A DNA stretch of 64,000 bases, from the NCBI GenBank assembly GCA_037954325.1, contig JBBMNZ010000001.1, positions 5,018,874 through 5,082,873 of the forward strand, given 5' to 3'. Positions within the stretch are counted from its first letter, which is position 1; every line of letters starts with the position of its first letter. This document shows positions 33,101 to 45,100 of this stretch, in pieces. This DNA comes from Fistularia commersonii. Taxonomy: Eukaryota > Chordata > Actinopteri > Syngnathiformes > Fistulariidae. Under the pieces are notes generated by a model. It was not told the origin of the DNA. It saw nothing but the letters and a program-made list of their open reading frames with translations, and did not search any database. Both the position numbers and the translations under genes were made by a program.

Positions 33101-34352
33101 ATCAGCGGGCGAAGGACAGGAAATAAAAGCCCCAAGTGTTCCTTCTCGATTAGATTTGCAACGGCCGCTGCATCCGGTCACCGGGAAGACGGAGGCACGG
33201 CGGCGGCGGAGATTCGAGCTACGACTTCCGGTTTCAAAGGCGCTCCAATGAGACGTTCATGTGAAATGAATCAAGATCGATCACTACGGTTTTCCCTCCA
33301 AATCCACTGCGGATTTATATATATTTTTTTATAAATAAATAAAAAAACTCGAAGAAAATCAGAATTACGCGACCAAAAAGCAGCGGGTTTTTCTTCCTCA
33401 GAACTTCAAACTCCAAGAATCGAACCGTGGACTCCTGAAGGTCGGGGATTCGAACGCTGACTCGAAATCTCATATTCGGTATCACACGTGTTTTTTTTTT
33501 GTATGAGGTAAAAGTGGCAGAAATGATTTAAAACAAAACGGAAAATGCAAAATAACAGCTCCTACCTCTGAAGAAAAAAAAAGAGCGTGAGTTAATCACT
33601 TCCTGAAAGCAGCAATCGAAGTCAGAATCTGCAGAGGAAGAGAAACACAGTAGGCTGCGGCTCGTCTCAAGGCATTTTTTTATTTCACCTCCCCTTTCCC
33701 CTTAGTGCGAGCGTGTCCTGTAATTGCACCCGCAAAGAAAAAAAAAGAAAGTGCCAAATCGTGATGCAAGGATGTTTCTTCCACTGAGGAGTTACGATGG
33801 GAGGGTCGGGATTTAGTGTTCCGCATCCCGGGGGTCCTTTAACGTTCCCTTGTCCCAGATCCCGAGGCGATGGGACTTTGTGGCCCCGCCCCTTTTTGGA
33901 GGCGGGGCAGAGAAGGTGTCAGGTCGGTACGACGACGGTGAGACAAATCCACGCCCATGGGAGGGATTAAGGTGCTAATAATCTGGACTCGAAACGGAGG
34001 TGAGATTGAGTCTCAATCCGGAGGAAAAGGGAGCATCTGAATGTGGATAGAGAATCTGAATCCTGTTTCCACAAATGTCAAATATTTTTTTAATTTTTTT
34101 TTTTTTTGCACTGGAGGGTGTCCTGATTTATAAAAGAAAAATCCAAATTCTAATCCAGAGTCAGGCTAAAATCATCTTTTTGTCCCAGAGCGGAGAAATT
34201 ACATTTGGTATAATCTAATCCCTCGGTTTGGCCCTAACCCTGGGTTTCAGGCGGAATCCTCGCTCACCGCAAGTCCCTTTTCTTTCGGATACACGCCACG
34301 CAACGGAAACAAGACAGACATCAATGTATGTACAGGGTTGGAGACTCGCACG

Positions 34353-34407
<55 letters not shown>

Positions 34408-34520
34408 ACATACACTGTAGTAACGGCAGATACATTCTATGATGTTCATTATAAAATGCTCTAAGACGTTTAAAAAAAAAAACCTCTGAATGAAGTGTTA
34501 ATAGTGTAAAATGTTTTTTT
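31640..34520. repeat. gfi1-evi5 intergenic region, simple-repeat rich
   Basis: Contains an (ATA)n run (31688-31720), a 270-bp TA-rich tract (31900-32170), several CA/GT arrays, the GT-rich minisatellite at 32523-33098 and a CA array at 34362-34412. The stretch 33120-34250 is mostly unique and shows no exon. An inverted repeat at 33883-33907 (CCCCGCC...GGCGGGG) could be paired SP1 sites. Confidence 0.6.
32523..33098. repeat. degenerate compound minisatellite (GT/GA arrays with ACCGGGTCC cores)
   Basis: GT and GA dinucleotide arrays alternate with related cores of the form AACCGGGTCC-GTTCCATC. Two near-identical copies of a unit of about 92 bases run from TTCACCCTCA through CTCCCGAAGCGACACGTCCG at about 32663 and 32757. 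More diverged cores follow near 32852, 32888, 32924, 32978 and 33017. Tandem origin is read directly from these copies. Confidence 0.75.
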
Positions 34521-34523
34521 TTT

Positions 34524-34529
34524 TTTATT
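34524..34529 (-). terminator. evi5: candidate evi5 poly(A) signal
   Basis: AATAAA on the evi5 strand about 270 bases past the stop codon, adjoining an A run. It is the first candidate downstream of the coding end. Confidence 0.45.
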
Positions 34530-34795
34530 GTCTCTGAGTGTGTGTGGTACCGGGCTGGGCCCCTGGCCCGGGGTCGCCCCCCCCCCCCTCACCCCGGGCT
34601 TGCCACAGCCGCCGGTCCAGACCAGCAGCCACCTGAGGGGGTTGACCAGGAGCGGATCCAGAGTTGTGATTCTCATTACAGGAAATGACACGTCCATTCT
34701 GGAATCCAGAATCTGCTATGATAGGTGGGGGCGTGGCCAGGGGGCGGGGCTATGGGTCTTCATTCTCAGCCCTTCGGAGGGGAGGGGGATGGGGG

Positions 34796-35086
34796 TCACA
34801 CGGTGGTGGATTTCGGGCTGCTGCTGGTAGGCAGCGCGAGCCGCAGGGCGTCGCTGTCCTCCTCCTCCTCCTCCTCGTCCACCTCGCTGTCCGTGTCCCG
34901 GAGGTTGGGCCGGAGTCTGATCCGCCGGCCGCTCCCCGCCGGCCGCTCCGCCAGGGCCGGGTCTTTGGCCGCGTCTTCGTCCGAGGAGTGGTAAGACTCA
35001 TTGTCGCCGCCGTAGTGACGGATGATGTGGACGCTGTCAAAGGCGGGCGGCGCCGCCGGGCCCCTCCGTGCTTTCAGGCAGCAGAC
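34796..35086 (-). CDS. evi5: evi5 terminal exon, acidic tail with PDZ ligand
   Basis: 97 codons including the stop. Contains ESYHSSDED, matching human ESFHSSDED, then an eight-residue acidic run and the C-terminus KSTTV. The last four residues STTV form a class I PDZ ligand also present in human EVI5. The DNA is strongly GC-rich. Confidence 0.92.
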   Translation of the reverse strand, partial: VCCLKARRGPAAPPAFDSVHIIRHYGGDNESYHSSDEDAAKDPALAERPAGSGRRIRLRPNLRDTDSEVDEEEEEEDSDALRLALPTSSSPKSTTV

Positions 35087-35302
35087 CTGGAAGAGGCAGG
35101 CACACTTTAGCGACATCCAGCACATATCGTGCGCATCACGTGCACAGCGGGAACGGCTGGATGTAAGGTGCCGCCCACCGACACCGAGGAGACAGTGACT
35201 CAAGCCAATGACTGTAAACGATTCCAAAACAAACTAATTTACAGGATCCTAAAGGCTTCTGGCGTTGGTGGGCATCACGAGGTAAGATTTCTTCCAATTG
35301 GG

Positions 35303-35343
<41 letters not shown>

Positions 35344-37767
35344 CGTGCACGCTTGTATGTATATATATATATGAACACGCCAAAACCACAGGATGTTCTC
35401 TCAACCAAAACACCAGGAAGTGACACATGAGGTGGACTCGCAAGCACAGGAAGTCACATGACGGGGACAGGACGTGGCCACAGACACTCACCTGCGAGGG
35501 GCTGCCGGCAGACAGACATGCAAGAGGAGACATATTCAGAGTGACAGGTGTCAAGACGAGACCGATCGGCGGATCAATGACCGATAGGTTAAAGTATCTG
35601 ATCGGCCGGTCGCCTCTCGGCCCCCATCCCTCCCGATTAGCGCAATATGGCGTATCTTTCAGAAAAGATTTACTCATATGTCAAAGTCAAGGCCCGCGGG
35701 GCGGATCTGGCCCGTGAACAAATGATCTCTGGCCCCGGGGATGAAATTGATTATTATTAGAACCTGGTGTTTTGAACGCACCAATACTACGTTCCCCACA
35801 ATGCAACGGTACCCCGCAAACTCACTGCAGCGCAGCTAGCGGGCTTTTGTTTCATTCTTCATCAGCAGTCAGAGCAGATGTCAAATTTCAGCTACCTCAA
35901 CCCCAAAAATGGCTAAACAAACAGGGGGTTTCAAGGCCGGTGAGAGGCAGAGTAGATGCTCAGGGAGGTACAAGTTTGGTTGCAGATGCGGATAGAAAAC
36001 CTGAGTCACTTTCCCTTCAGCCAGACCATGAATGAGAAGCTCTCTTCCGCTGTGTTCCCGAGTGCACGGTTTGCCGATAAACTCAACGTACTTGCTGCCG
36101 ACTTCCGATTTGTTGACTTTGAAGCCCAAAAAAGCAGGTTGGCACTGCTCGGCAATGCTTTTGCAGCTGACGTGGAAAGCGCACCATCAAACCTACAAAT
36201 GGAGTTGATTGAGCTCCAGTGCAAAGACACACTGAGAGGAAAAATACGAGAGTATGTGCTGCTGAGTTTGCACGTTTCATCCCCGACACGATGCCCGAGC
36301 TGCGCATCCAAGCTGCTCAGACGCTCTCTATGTTTGGCAGCACATACCTGTGTGAACAACTGCTCTCTTTGATGAAGCTAAACAAAACATCACACGGGAG
36401 CCGTCTTAGTGAGGAGCACTTTCGCTCAATCCTGAGGATTCCCTGATCTCAGAGCCCGAACATTGATAAACTTGTACAAAAGATGAGACACCACCAAGTA
36501 TCAGGCTCGGCCTCAGACAAGGGATCATAACAGAGCATGAACGTATTTTTAGTTTTAAATTCATTTTACATTTGAGTCTATAAGACATGTGATTTTTCTT
36601 TGAAGAAAATATTGCTTTCTCTGTGTGCCATAGATTTTTTAATTTAATTTATTGTATTTTATTTATTTTTCAGTTAATGGATCTATTTTACAGTTAATGG
36701 ACTAATTGCAGATAGGAGCCATCAGAAAGAATACAACTGATTTGATTTATTTATTTATTTTTATTTTATTTTTTAATTTTATTCTTTGAAAGCAGTAATT
36801 GATATGATCATAGAGCAGCATGATATTGCATTTTCAGTTTATAAAGCATGCAATTTCATTGATGCATTCAGGTCTTGGTTCAATAGGCTATGTTCAGTCA
36901 GTTCAATATGTCTTAATAAACACTAAATTAGTCCGGCCCTCGGCTTGTAACAACTTTGTTTTTTTGGCCCTCTGTGTATTTTACTTTGACATCCCTGCCT
37001 TAAGGGGTGGACACAAAATACTTGTTTAGCCGGAGAGGGGCGTTACCAAGGCAACGTGAACCCTATATGGCGGCAAGACATCATGTATGGAAGAAACTCG
37101 ACTCAGACTTTCCAGAGATGTAGATTTCATAGAAACTACAGTCATGTGTGTGTGCGTGCATATGCGTGTGTGTGTGTGTGTGTGTGTGTGTGAGTGGCAT
37201 CATCACTTTTCTGTTCAACTTTCACCATTGCTCTCCACTGAAACTTGAAACTGTAATGATGATGATTCACTGCGGGTTGGAGGATTTGTCACCCTGGTCA
37301 AACATCACAATGTCATCCCGGGGAAGAGGAGTCAGCGCGTTGGAGAGGGAGAAGAAAAGAAACAAACCAAATAAAAAAAAAAAAAAAAAAAAAAGCACTT
37401 TCTCTCTCTTTGAAAATATAATTAAAACAAAACAAAAAATTAAATAAAAAAAAAAAAACGAGTACTTACAATTTCCCATTAAGGCTCATCACATTCTTAT
37501 TTGGTTCTGATTTCAGGGCGGTGTGAAGAAGACAAGGAAATGTCACTATTGTCCCATATAGTTATACATAGAGCACAATATCAGTGAAATTTGACATCTG
37601 CATTTCACCCATCATGGATGAACAAAGAGCAGAAGGCAGCTGAGGAACAGCGCCAGGGGAGCAGTTTAAGGTTCAGTGTCTTGCTCAACAACACTTGGAC
37701 AGGCTAGGAGGAGCAGGGAACCGCTCAAAGGATGATCGCTTCAACCCCCTGAGCCACGCCATCCCAG

Positions 37768-37860
<93 letters not shown>

Positions 37861-38183
37861 GCACGCACACGTGTTCCCTGCCTGCAGCAGGAAGTGCTCG
37901 GGTGTAACTGCCTACTTACCCACCAGAAGCTGTAATGATAAGCAGTGGTTTGTTTTGTGAGTGGGGTTGGACCCTGGTGGCTGCATCTGTCTGTGTGTGT
38001 GTGTGTGTGTGTGAGAATGTGCGCACGCCTCACCTCGTGTTTGAGTTCGGCGATCTGGTCCTTCAGCTCGCGGACGTACTGGCTGGAGTCGCTGTGGTTC
38101 AGTTGGCCCTGGACCTTCCCCTCTTCTTTCTGCAGCCGGGGGAGAGGAGGGGGTTAGAAAGAGCTCGTGCTGTGTGTATATGT

Positions 38184-38228
<45 letters not shown>

Positions 38229-39118
38229 CTTCCTGAAGTTCAGGGGTCCGTGAACCTTGACACAAAGCAACCATGCGTTGGGGGTGCCAAACCGGCAAGC
38301 AGAAAAGAATAAAACAATTACCAAAAGGAGGATTTACGCAAATAAACACACATTTATACTTGATATTACCCGTGTCAGTCAGAGACCCAAATGATTGCAG
38401 TGCTGTTTAAGGCAATTAAAGGCAACCATTTTTATTTTGCCCAAATCAACTCATTCAAGTATGATGGCGTTTTTTTTCCCTGAAAATCAAGAAAAAATGA
38501 CTTACAATTTCAAGAAGGCGATGATTTATCTTTTTTTTTAGTGAGTGAACTGATTAAATTTTTCAAACTTCGAGGAAGGAAATGAACTTGATAAACATGT
38601 GTGTGTGTTTAAAGGTGTCAAAGCACAGCTTAAGTACTCTAAGTGGTAGCTGGTGGAATGGTTTGAAACCTGATTAAAAAAAAAAAGGAATAACTAAATA
38701 AACAAAAACCATCTAGAAGAGCAGGTTATGAGCACCTATGTTTGAAAAGGATTTAGCACAACTGCATAAAGAGTAAAATCTGGAAAACTGGTTGCTTTAG
38801 TGTTAAAAAAAAAAAAAAAACTGTTAAAAACAAAAACAAAGTTTCTGGTGGTTTCATGGAGGGGGGGAGGGGGGGTTCTGCGTTTGTCAGCTGAGAAACA
38901 AATAAAGAGCGCAACTAGTGATGGAGCTGCGTCCGTGAGGAGGCGAGAAGGCGACAGGGGGACGGAGGGACCTCGGGGACCCGGCTGCCTTCCACGGCGC
39001 CACATGTGATGTTTGCCTCTTTCAGCCCAAACCACCTGACAGCTGCCGAGGCGGACGCTGCACCGCTTCGAGAACTCCGCCGCTGACCAGGGGAACGTGT
39101 TCACCTCCCTGATGACTT

Positions 39119-39158
<40 letters not shown>

Positions 39159-42100
39159 TGTGTGGGTGTGGGTGGCTTGTTTTTCCAAGGAAAAACACAT
39201 AACGATAACGGCGAGGCAGTTAACAACACTTCCTGGTGCTCTTGCGCTCACATCCAGGTGCCAGGCTGAGGGCCTAGATGCTAAAATGCGCGTGCGCGGC
39301 ATGTGCTTGTTTAAGGTAAGAATTCCTTAAACTGCAGTTTAAGGCAGTTTGAGGCTACAGTTGTTTGGGGCTCAATCTGTGAGCTAATTCTCTGTCAACA
39401 CAACCTCAAAATAAACCGTGCATGTCACACTGGCAGCTCTGAAAAAGACACGAAACCACTTCCTATCAAGCTAGGTGGTGTTGCGGCGGTCACAAACACA
39501 CACACACACAGACACATATACATGGAGCCCTTATCAACAGCTTCTTAGCGTCTTCCAACACACCATGTTTTTCAGTGTGTGGGGATAATCTCAGGTGATG
39601 TTGAGGTCGGAGAGGTAGGGATGGAGGTGGGGTCGGGTCTTCATGTTGAAACTCTTCTGTGAGCTCTTACCCCCAAGAATTAAAAAAAAAAAAAAAAGAT
39701 AAAAAAAAAAAAGAAATCTGATGCAAGTGTGCACCAGGTCGTCTTACTCATTCCGAGCTTCCGACGTGAAAGATTCCCCCTCCCCCGCACTTTTTTACAT
39801 TTTCTTGCAATTGAAACCATTTTTACCCCAAAGGTTAAAAAGTAACCAAACCACAGACCAAGAAGAAGCCAGAACATGGCACCGTGATTTTGGAGCAGGA
39901 GGCAGAAGGTCGAGTGATGTGGCACCTTTGCTGCTGCTTGTTTTTCGTTATTTTTGTTATTGTTGCTCCGCAACTAAGTAACTAGACGGCAAGAACTAGG
40001 TGGAGAAGGGCAGATGTTTGTGTGTGTGGATGTGTGTGTGCTGTATCACGCTTATAAATAGTTTTGCCTCCCCCCTGCTGTTCTTCTATCTGCTCGCACC
40101 GATGTTTTGCGACTTGAAATCCCCCGAGGAGTTTAAGTGTGAATACAGAATTAATAAAAACGCAGTACAATCCAAATAAGGTTGGGCTGCAAATTGAAAA
40201 TAAAACATGAATAAATAGATAAAATCACAACACACACAGACACACACACACTCACACACACACAAAGAACTATATTTCTCTTTAACATGAGCAGCAGTTT
40301 AAGGTGCCCGTCAGTGAGCGGACCGTTTACATACGACGGTCGAATAAAGGCGTGAAATAATTCTCGTTTTTCATGAGCTGGCTGGTTCCTTTGCGATATT
40401 CGGGGTTTTTTTTTGTTGTTTTTTTTTTAGGGGGTGGGGAGGTCAATTGTTTTTTTTGTGATTTTACAGGATGTATTTTTGTGAAATGCTGTGACTTCCT
40501 CTCGATTTGAGGCTGAGCCTTGTCCAATCAAAACTATAGAAACATAATAGAAATGAATAAAATGAAATGCTGATCTCTGTGAAGACGCACGCAGCAGGGC
40601 GGTTGCATTTTTTCTGGATTTAAAGGATTTGCCGCTGCGTCGAAGGTTAACGTGGCAGGGCGATGGCTGTGAACGACACAGGAAGTGAGTGTTTCACACA
40701 TTCATTACGATGCTCTAAGATGCAATAGAGCTGTGAAGGGAGTGAGCTGTGGCTAGCTGTCCACCCAGGTGGCAGGTTCACCGCTGGCAAAAATGGCAGA
40801 CGAACCAAAGAAAACAAACCAAAATAAAACCCCGCTGGCTTAAAATCACGCGAGGGAGCAGCACTGCAACAGGAAAAAAATCAGTGGCCAAAAATGAGAA
40901 ATTATTAATTAATAACACTGATTTATGCACGGCTATGCAGTGTGTGTGTGTGTGTGTATGTTTGTGTATGTCTGTCAAAAAAAAAAAAAAAAAAAACCTC
41001 ACTAACCCAAGCTTGCTGTTCTGTATATTTCCTGTGCATCGTGTATTTGCAGGTGTACTTGCAGTACCTATGTCCTCTATTGTAAGTCGCTTTGGATAAA
41101 AGCGTCTGCCAAATGTAATGTAATGTAATTTAATTAAGCGACTTAGTAAGGCTTGTTTACGTGCAGGTGTGTGTGTGTGTGCAGGCGTCGACCTCCATGG
41201 TCGGACATCCCTCGGGTCCGATGCGACACAGATCGAAATCCTCTCGAACTGAAAGCGGTTTCTGACACTTCCTGACATGTGACCTTGGTGGACACGCCCT
41301 GGTCTGTTACCTTCCCTTGCTGTCGATCGCGTTACAACGGAGGATAAACATTAGGCTCTATGCGCCGACAGGTTTAAACTTCTCTAGTCCCCGCCCATCA
41401 GATGTGATGGGAGGCCAGAGTCACCACGGCAACGGACCAGCTCAGCCATCATAAGATGCCCGCGGTGGCAGAACGCGCCAGTTGGCGAGCCGCGCGCCTC
41501 ACCTGGATTTCCAGCTCCGAGATCTGCTGCTGGAGCTCGGCCATGGCAGCCATGTTGTCAGCTTCCCGCAGCCTCACGGCCATCACCTCCTCTTTGCTCT
41601 ATGAGAAGAAGAGGAAGGAAATGACATGAGTTTGCTGCAAAACAAGTGTGTTTGTCACGTTTGGCAGTGGCAAAAAAGCCCGCTGAGGCCAAAGTGTGAA
41701 CCTGGGGGAGGGGGGTGCGGTTGGGGATGGGGGGTGAGCGACTATTCTGAAAGCAACGCGAGCAGTAGCAGCAGCAGGTTTGTACAGTACCTTGCATTCA
41801 ATCTCGGCTTGTCTCCGCTTGATCTCTTGCAGCTGCATGTGCAGGTCCTTGTTTTGCGTGGCGAGCGTGGCGACACGCTCGTGGAGGGAGCGGCTCTCCT
41901 GCTCCGCCCGGCGCAGCTGGTTACTGTGGATCTGGTTCTGTTGGGGAAAGATACAAGTCAGATTGGGTTCTAACTAAACTGAATTACTTGCGCGTTTGCG
42001 CTCCCGCTTGGGAGAGCACACTGGCGACCTCTAGTGGTGACAGAGGGTCAGCACAGGTAGACAACATGTCTCTCCATCACTGTATTGATCAATAGATTGT

Positions 42101-45100
42101 TCATATTCCAATCTATCAATATCCTTTTGTCCGTTTGTCAGCGGTAAGGGAATGTCTCACATTCATTGATAATAACAACAGGAGTGCAGTTTCTAGTATA
42201 TCAATAAATCAATAAATCTTGTGGTCAAACAGATTATTATGATATGATATGAATTGCTAAATTTAGTTTCGATAAAGAAAAGGTATTAATGACGATTTAA
42301 GAACTGATTAAGGCAGCGATTCAGAGGAGGGGAGGGATACGTTAGATCCGGTGACCTCTGACCTGCGTCTCCAACTCCAGCATCCTCTGCTTGGTCTCCC
42401 TCAGGTCGGCCTGGGCCTCGGCCTCACGCAGCCTCACGCTCATCAGCTCGTCCTGCAGCTCGCTCACCGTGTTCTTCTTGGGGCTGTCCCTCCAGCGGCC
42501 TGCGGTGCGGGCCAGGTGTCGCTGAGGAGAGGAACGGGTCATGATCACGAGGTTTTAAGAAACCCCTTTACACACTGAGCTGTTTTCCTGCGGACGGGGA
42601 GCCAATCGTAGCTGACACTGGTGGCGAGACGTGGCGTTCAACCATGACCTGTCAACCAGAGGGTCGCATTGCTCCCCCGTTCCCACCTGATGACAATCTC
42701 GAAAACCTGGGACCTTGTCAGACCTCTGACCCGAGGTGCTGCTGTGACAATTTGACTTTCAGGTGATTTTCTAGCAGAAATATATAATCCAAGGCGCCGG
42801 TTCTGACCTGCCAGTGCTCCTCCAGGTCTCTGACCTGCTGCCTCAGCTCCTTCAGGCCGGTCAAAGCTTCGGCCTCCCTCAGCTTCACACCGATCAGCTC
42901 CTCCTGCAGCCGGGCCACGTTGGTGTCGTCCGGCAGCGACGTGTTCCTCTGCGGGGGGAGGGGGGGCGGGTGTTAAGGACCGGCCTGAAATCAGACTCAT
43001 CCATTGCGAGCCGGGATGAGGGGGAGGTTTGGAAACCCACCTTTTCCATCTCCAGGATCTTGTCCTGCATCTCTTTGAGCGCGCAATGGGATTCGGCCTC
43101 CTTCAGCCGGGCCTGGACCAGCTCCCTCTCCAGCTGGAGGACCGACTCCTCCGAGCACCGGGGCGCCCCTTTCTGCTGGGGACAAGAGAGCGGGTGAGAG
43201 GCGGCAAAGCAGGGCGGCCGACGAGCCCGCTATTGTGATTACGGGCTTCCCAGTCGTCCGGGGAGCCAGCGCTCCCGTGCGATCCCGGCTCATTAGTGGC
43301 GCCGCTCTCCCGTCTCGTCATGCTCCGCTGTAAAGAACTCTGCCTTATTTACAGACGACAGCGGCCGCCTTGCATTATTCACGGGTGCTCATTGCATAGC
43401 GCGTCCCACGTTTATGTAAAACATTGTAATGGCCCCCAACGCCGTCGTGCAGAATTCATCCATGAATAATTCACGGTGTTGTGCCGGGAGGGGCTGTGGG
43501 ATTCGGGGGGGGGCGCAGGGTGTAAATTGTGAAGTCATGCCTGCCTAACTCATGAATGCGTTTTACGAGAGGGACGATTATAGGGGTGGGTGGGGGGGGC
43601 TTTGTACGACTCCCTGTCCTGATCTGAATTCATGCATACTGAAACGTAGAGTGTGAAAAGCCTTGTTCTGCCACCACTTGGGTTTCGTCGCTAGGCAACT
43701 GCCGGTAAGACTACGAGTCGCGGGGCGAGAGGAACGTCCTGCAGCTTCCACGTGCCGGCAGGGGGGGGCCGTCGTCACCTCCTTACCGCTTGTGGCTGCT
43801 GCTGCTGCCGCGTCTGGAGCTGCGCGATGGTTTTCCTGGCCTGCTCCAGCTGAGCGCCGGCCTCCTCGCTCTGCTGCCTGACCGTGGCCAGCTCCCGTTT
43901 GACCAGGTAGTTCTCCTCGGCCTCCTGAGCGCGAGTGACTTGCCCCTTGGGACGCGATCAAGGGACGAGGGGGGGATTGGAGCAGAGCGGGGACAGGAAG
44001 CGAGCAGAGTGCGGCGGTGCGAGTAGGCAGAGCAGAGGAGAGAATGAGGGACTGGCTCTTTGAAACAACATGCTGGTAGGAACTCATTTCCATCTGAGTG
44101 TTTTTCACATAGTGTCTTCTGCCATGCACTTAATCTTTACAGTTATTGATCAGAACGCTGGTGATCTTGCATTTTAGCACTGAAACCCTGTCCAATAGGG
44201 CTGGGTGACAACTAGAAAACAAAGGTTCTGAGGTTTTTCGGTATCTTCAACATGACCTGGGGTGCACTGCACCACACTGTACAATACTCTGACCTCCGAA
44301 CTCTGCATTTGCGCTTTTTTACTGCGGCCACTTAAAAGCACCTTAAATTTTTTGGACTTCTTTAACAACCCTGATGCCTATTTTGTACTTATCTATGATA
44401 TTTAGATTTTATTTACTACTTCACTTTGGGTCTTAGAGAAACGCAATCATGTGTACATGTGAAATATGACAGTATTGACAGTTAAGTTGACTTATAGTTT
44501 GCTACGCGTTGCCACACAAATAACAGTGAATTAAACAAGGGTTTGGCTCAGCGTTTAGATTAAAAGGCCTCTGAAATAAACCCAACATTATTAAAAGTGT
44601 ACTATCAGTTTTTTCACAAAAATACTGACTTGCATTTCCTGTTTTTTTTGGTAAGTGCTTCTTGATTTATTACGTATTTCTTTAAAATTCACCCTCAAAT
44701 TCTTTTCAGCTGATTATAAGGTTTTAAAACGGATTCAAGGTAATTTCACAAATGCATCTTGACGAATTTAGATTATGTTTCAGGCACTTGAAATTGTTGC
44801 TTTTTTTGACAGATTTTATATTGAGTAATAACCATATTTATATAAATTGATGGTCATTTTCTAAGGCACTTATTTCGTGACGTGTTTGGGACTGAGTTTT
44901 TTTTTTTTTTTTTTTTAAGAGCTATAGAAACTAAATCATTGTAAGTTTTGGGATTAGAAATGATGGAATACCCAGCCCTTCTGTCCAATTCAACAGAGGT
45001 AAGCATGCAACACTAGAGACGGCATCGTAAAGAAGGAATAAAGAAAGAGGAGGGGATATACCTGGATCAATCTATCTGCCAAGGAAGCACTTTCCTACAA

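Larger units (their letters stand above)
35087..38033 (-). other. evi5 last intron
   Basis: Holds the hAT remnant, CA/GT arrays at 35304-35340, 37166-37192 and 37769-37868, and A-rich runs at 37374-37394 and 37445-37458. No exon is evident. Confidence 0.6.

Noticed and set aside
38880..39110. Possible extra evi5 exon
   Set aside because: GC-rich and unique, but the flanking exons already join in phase and match human EVI5 without a gap.
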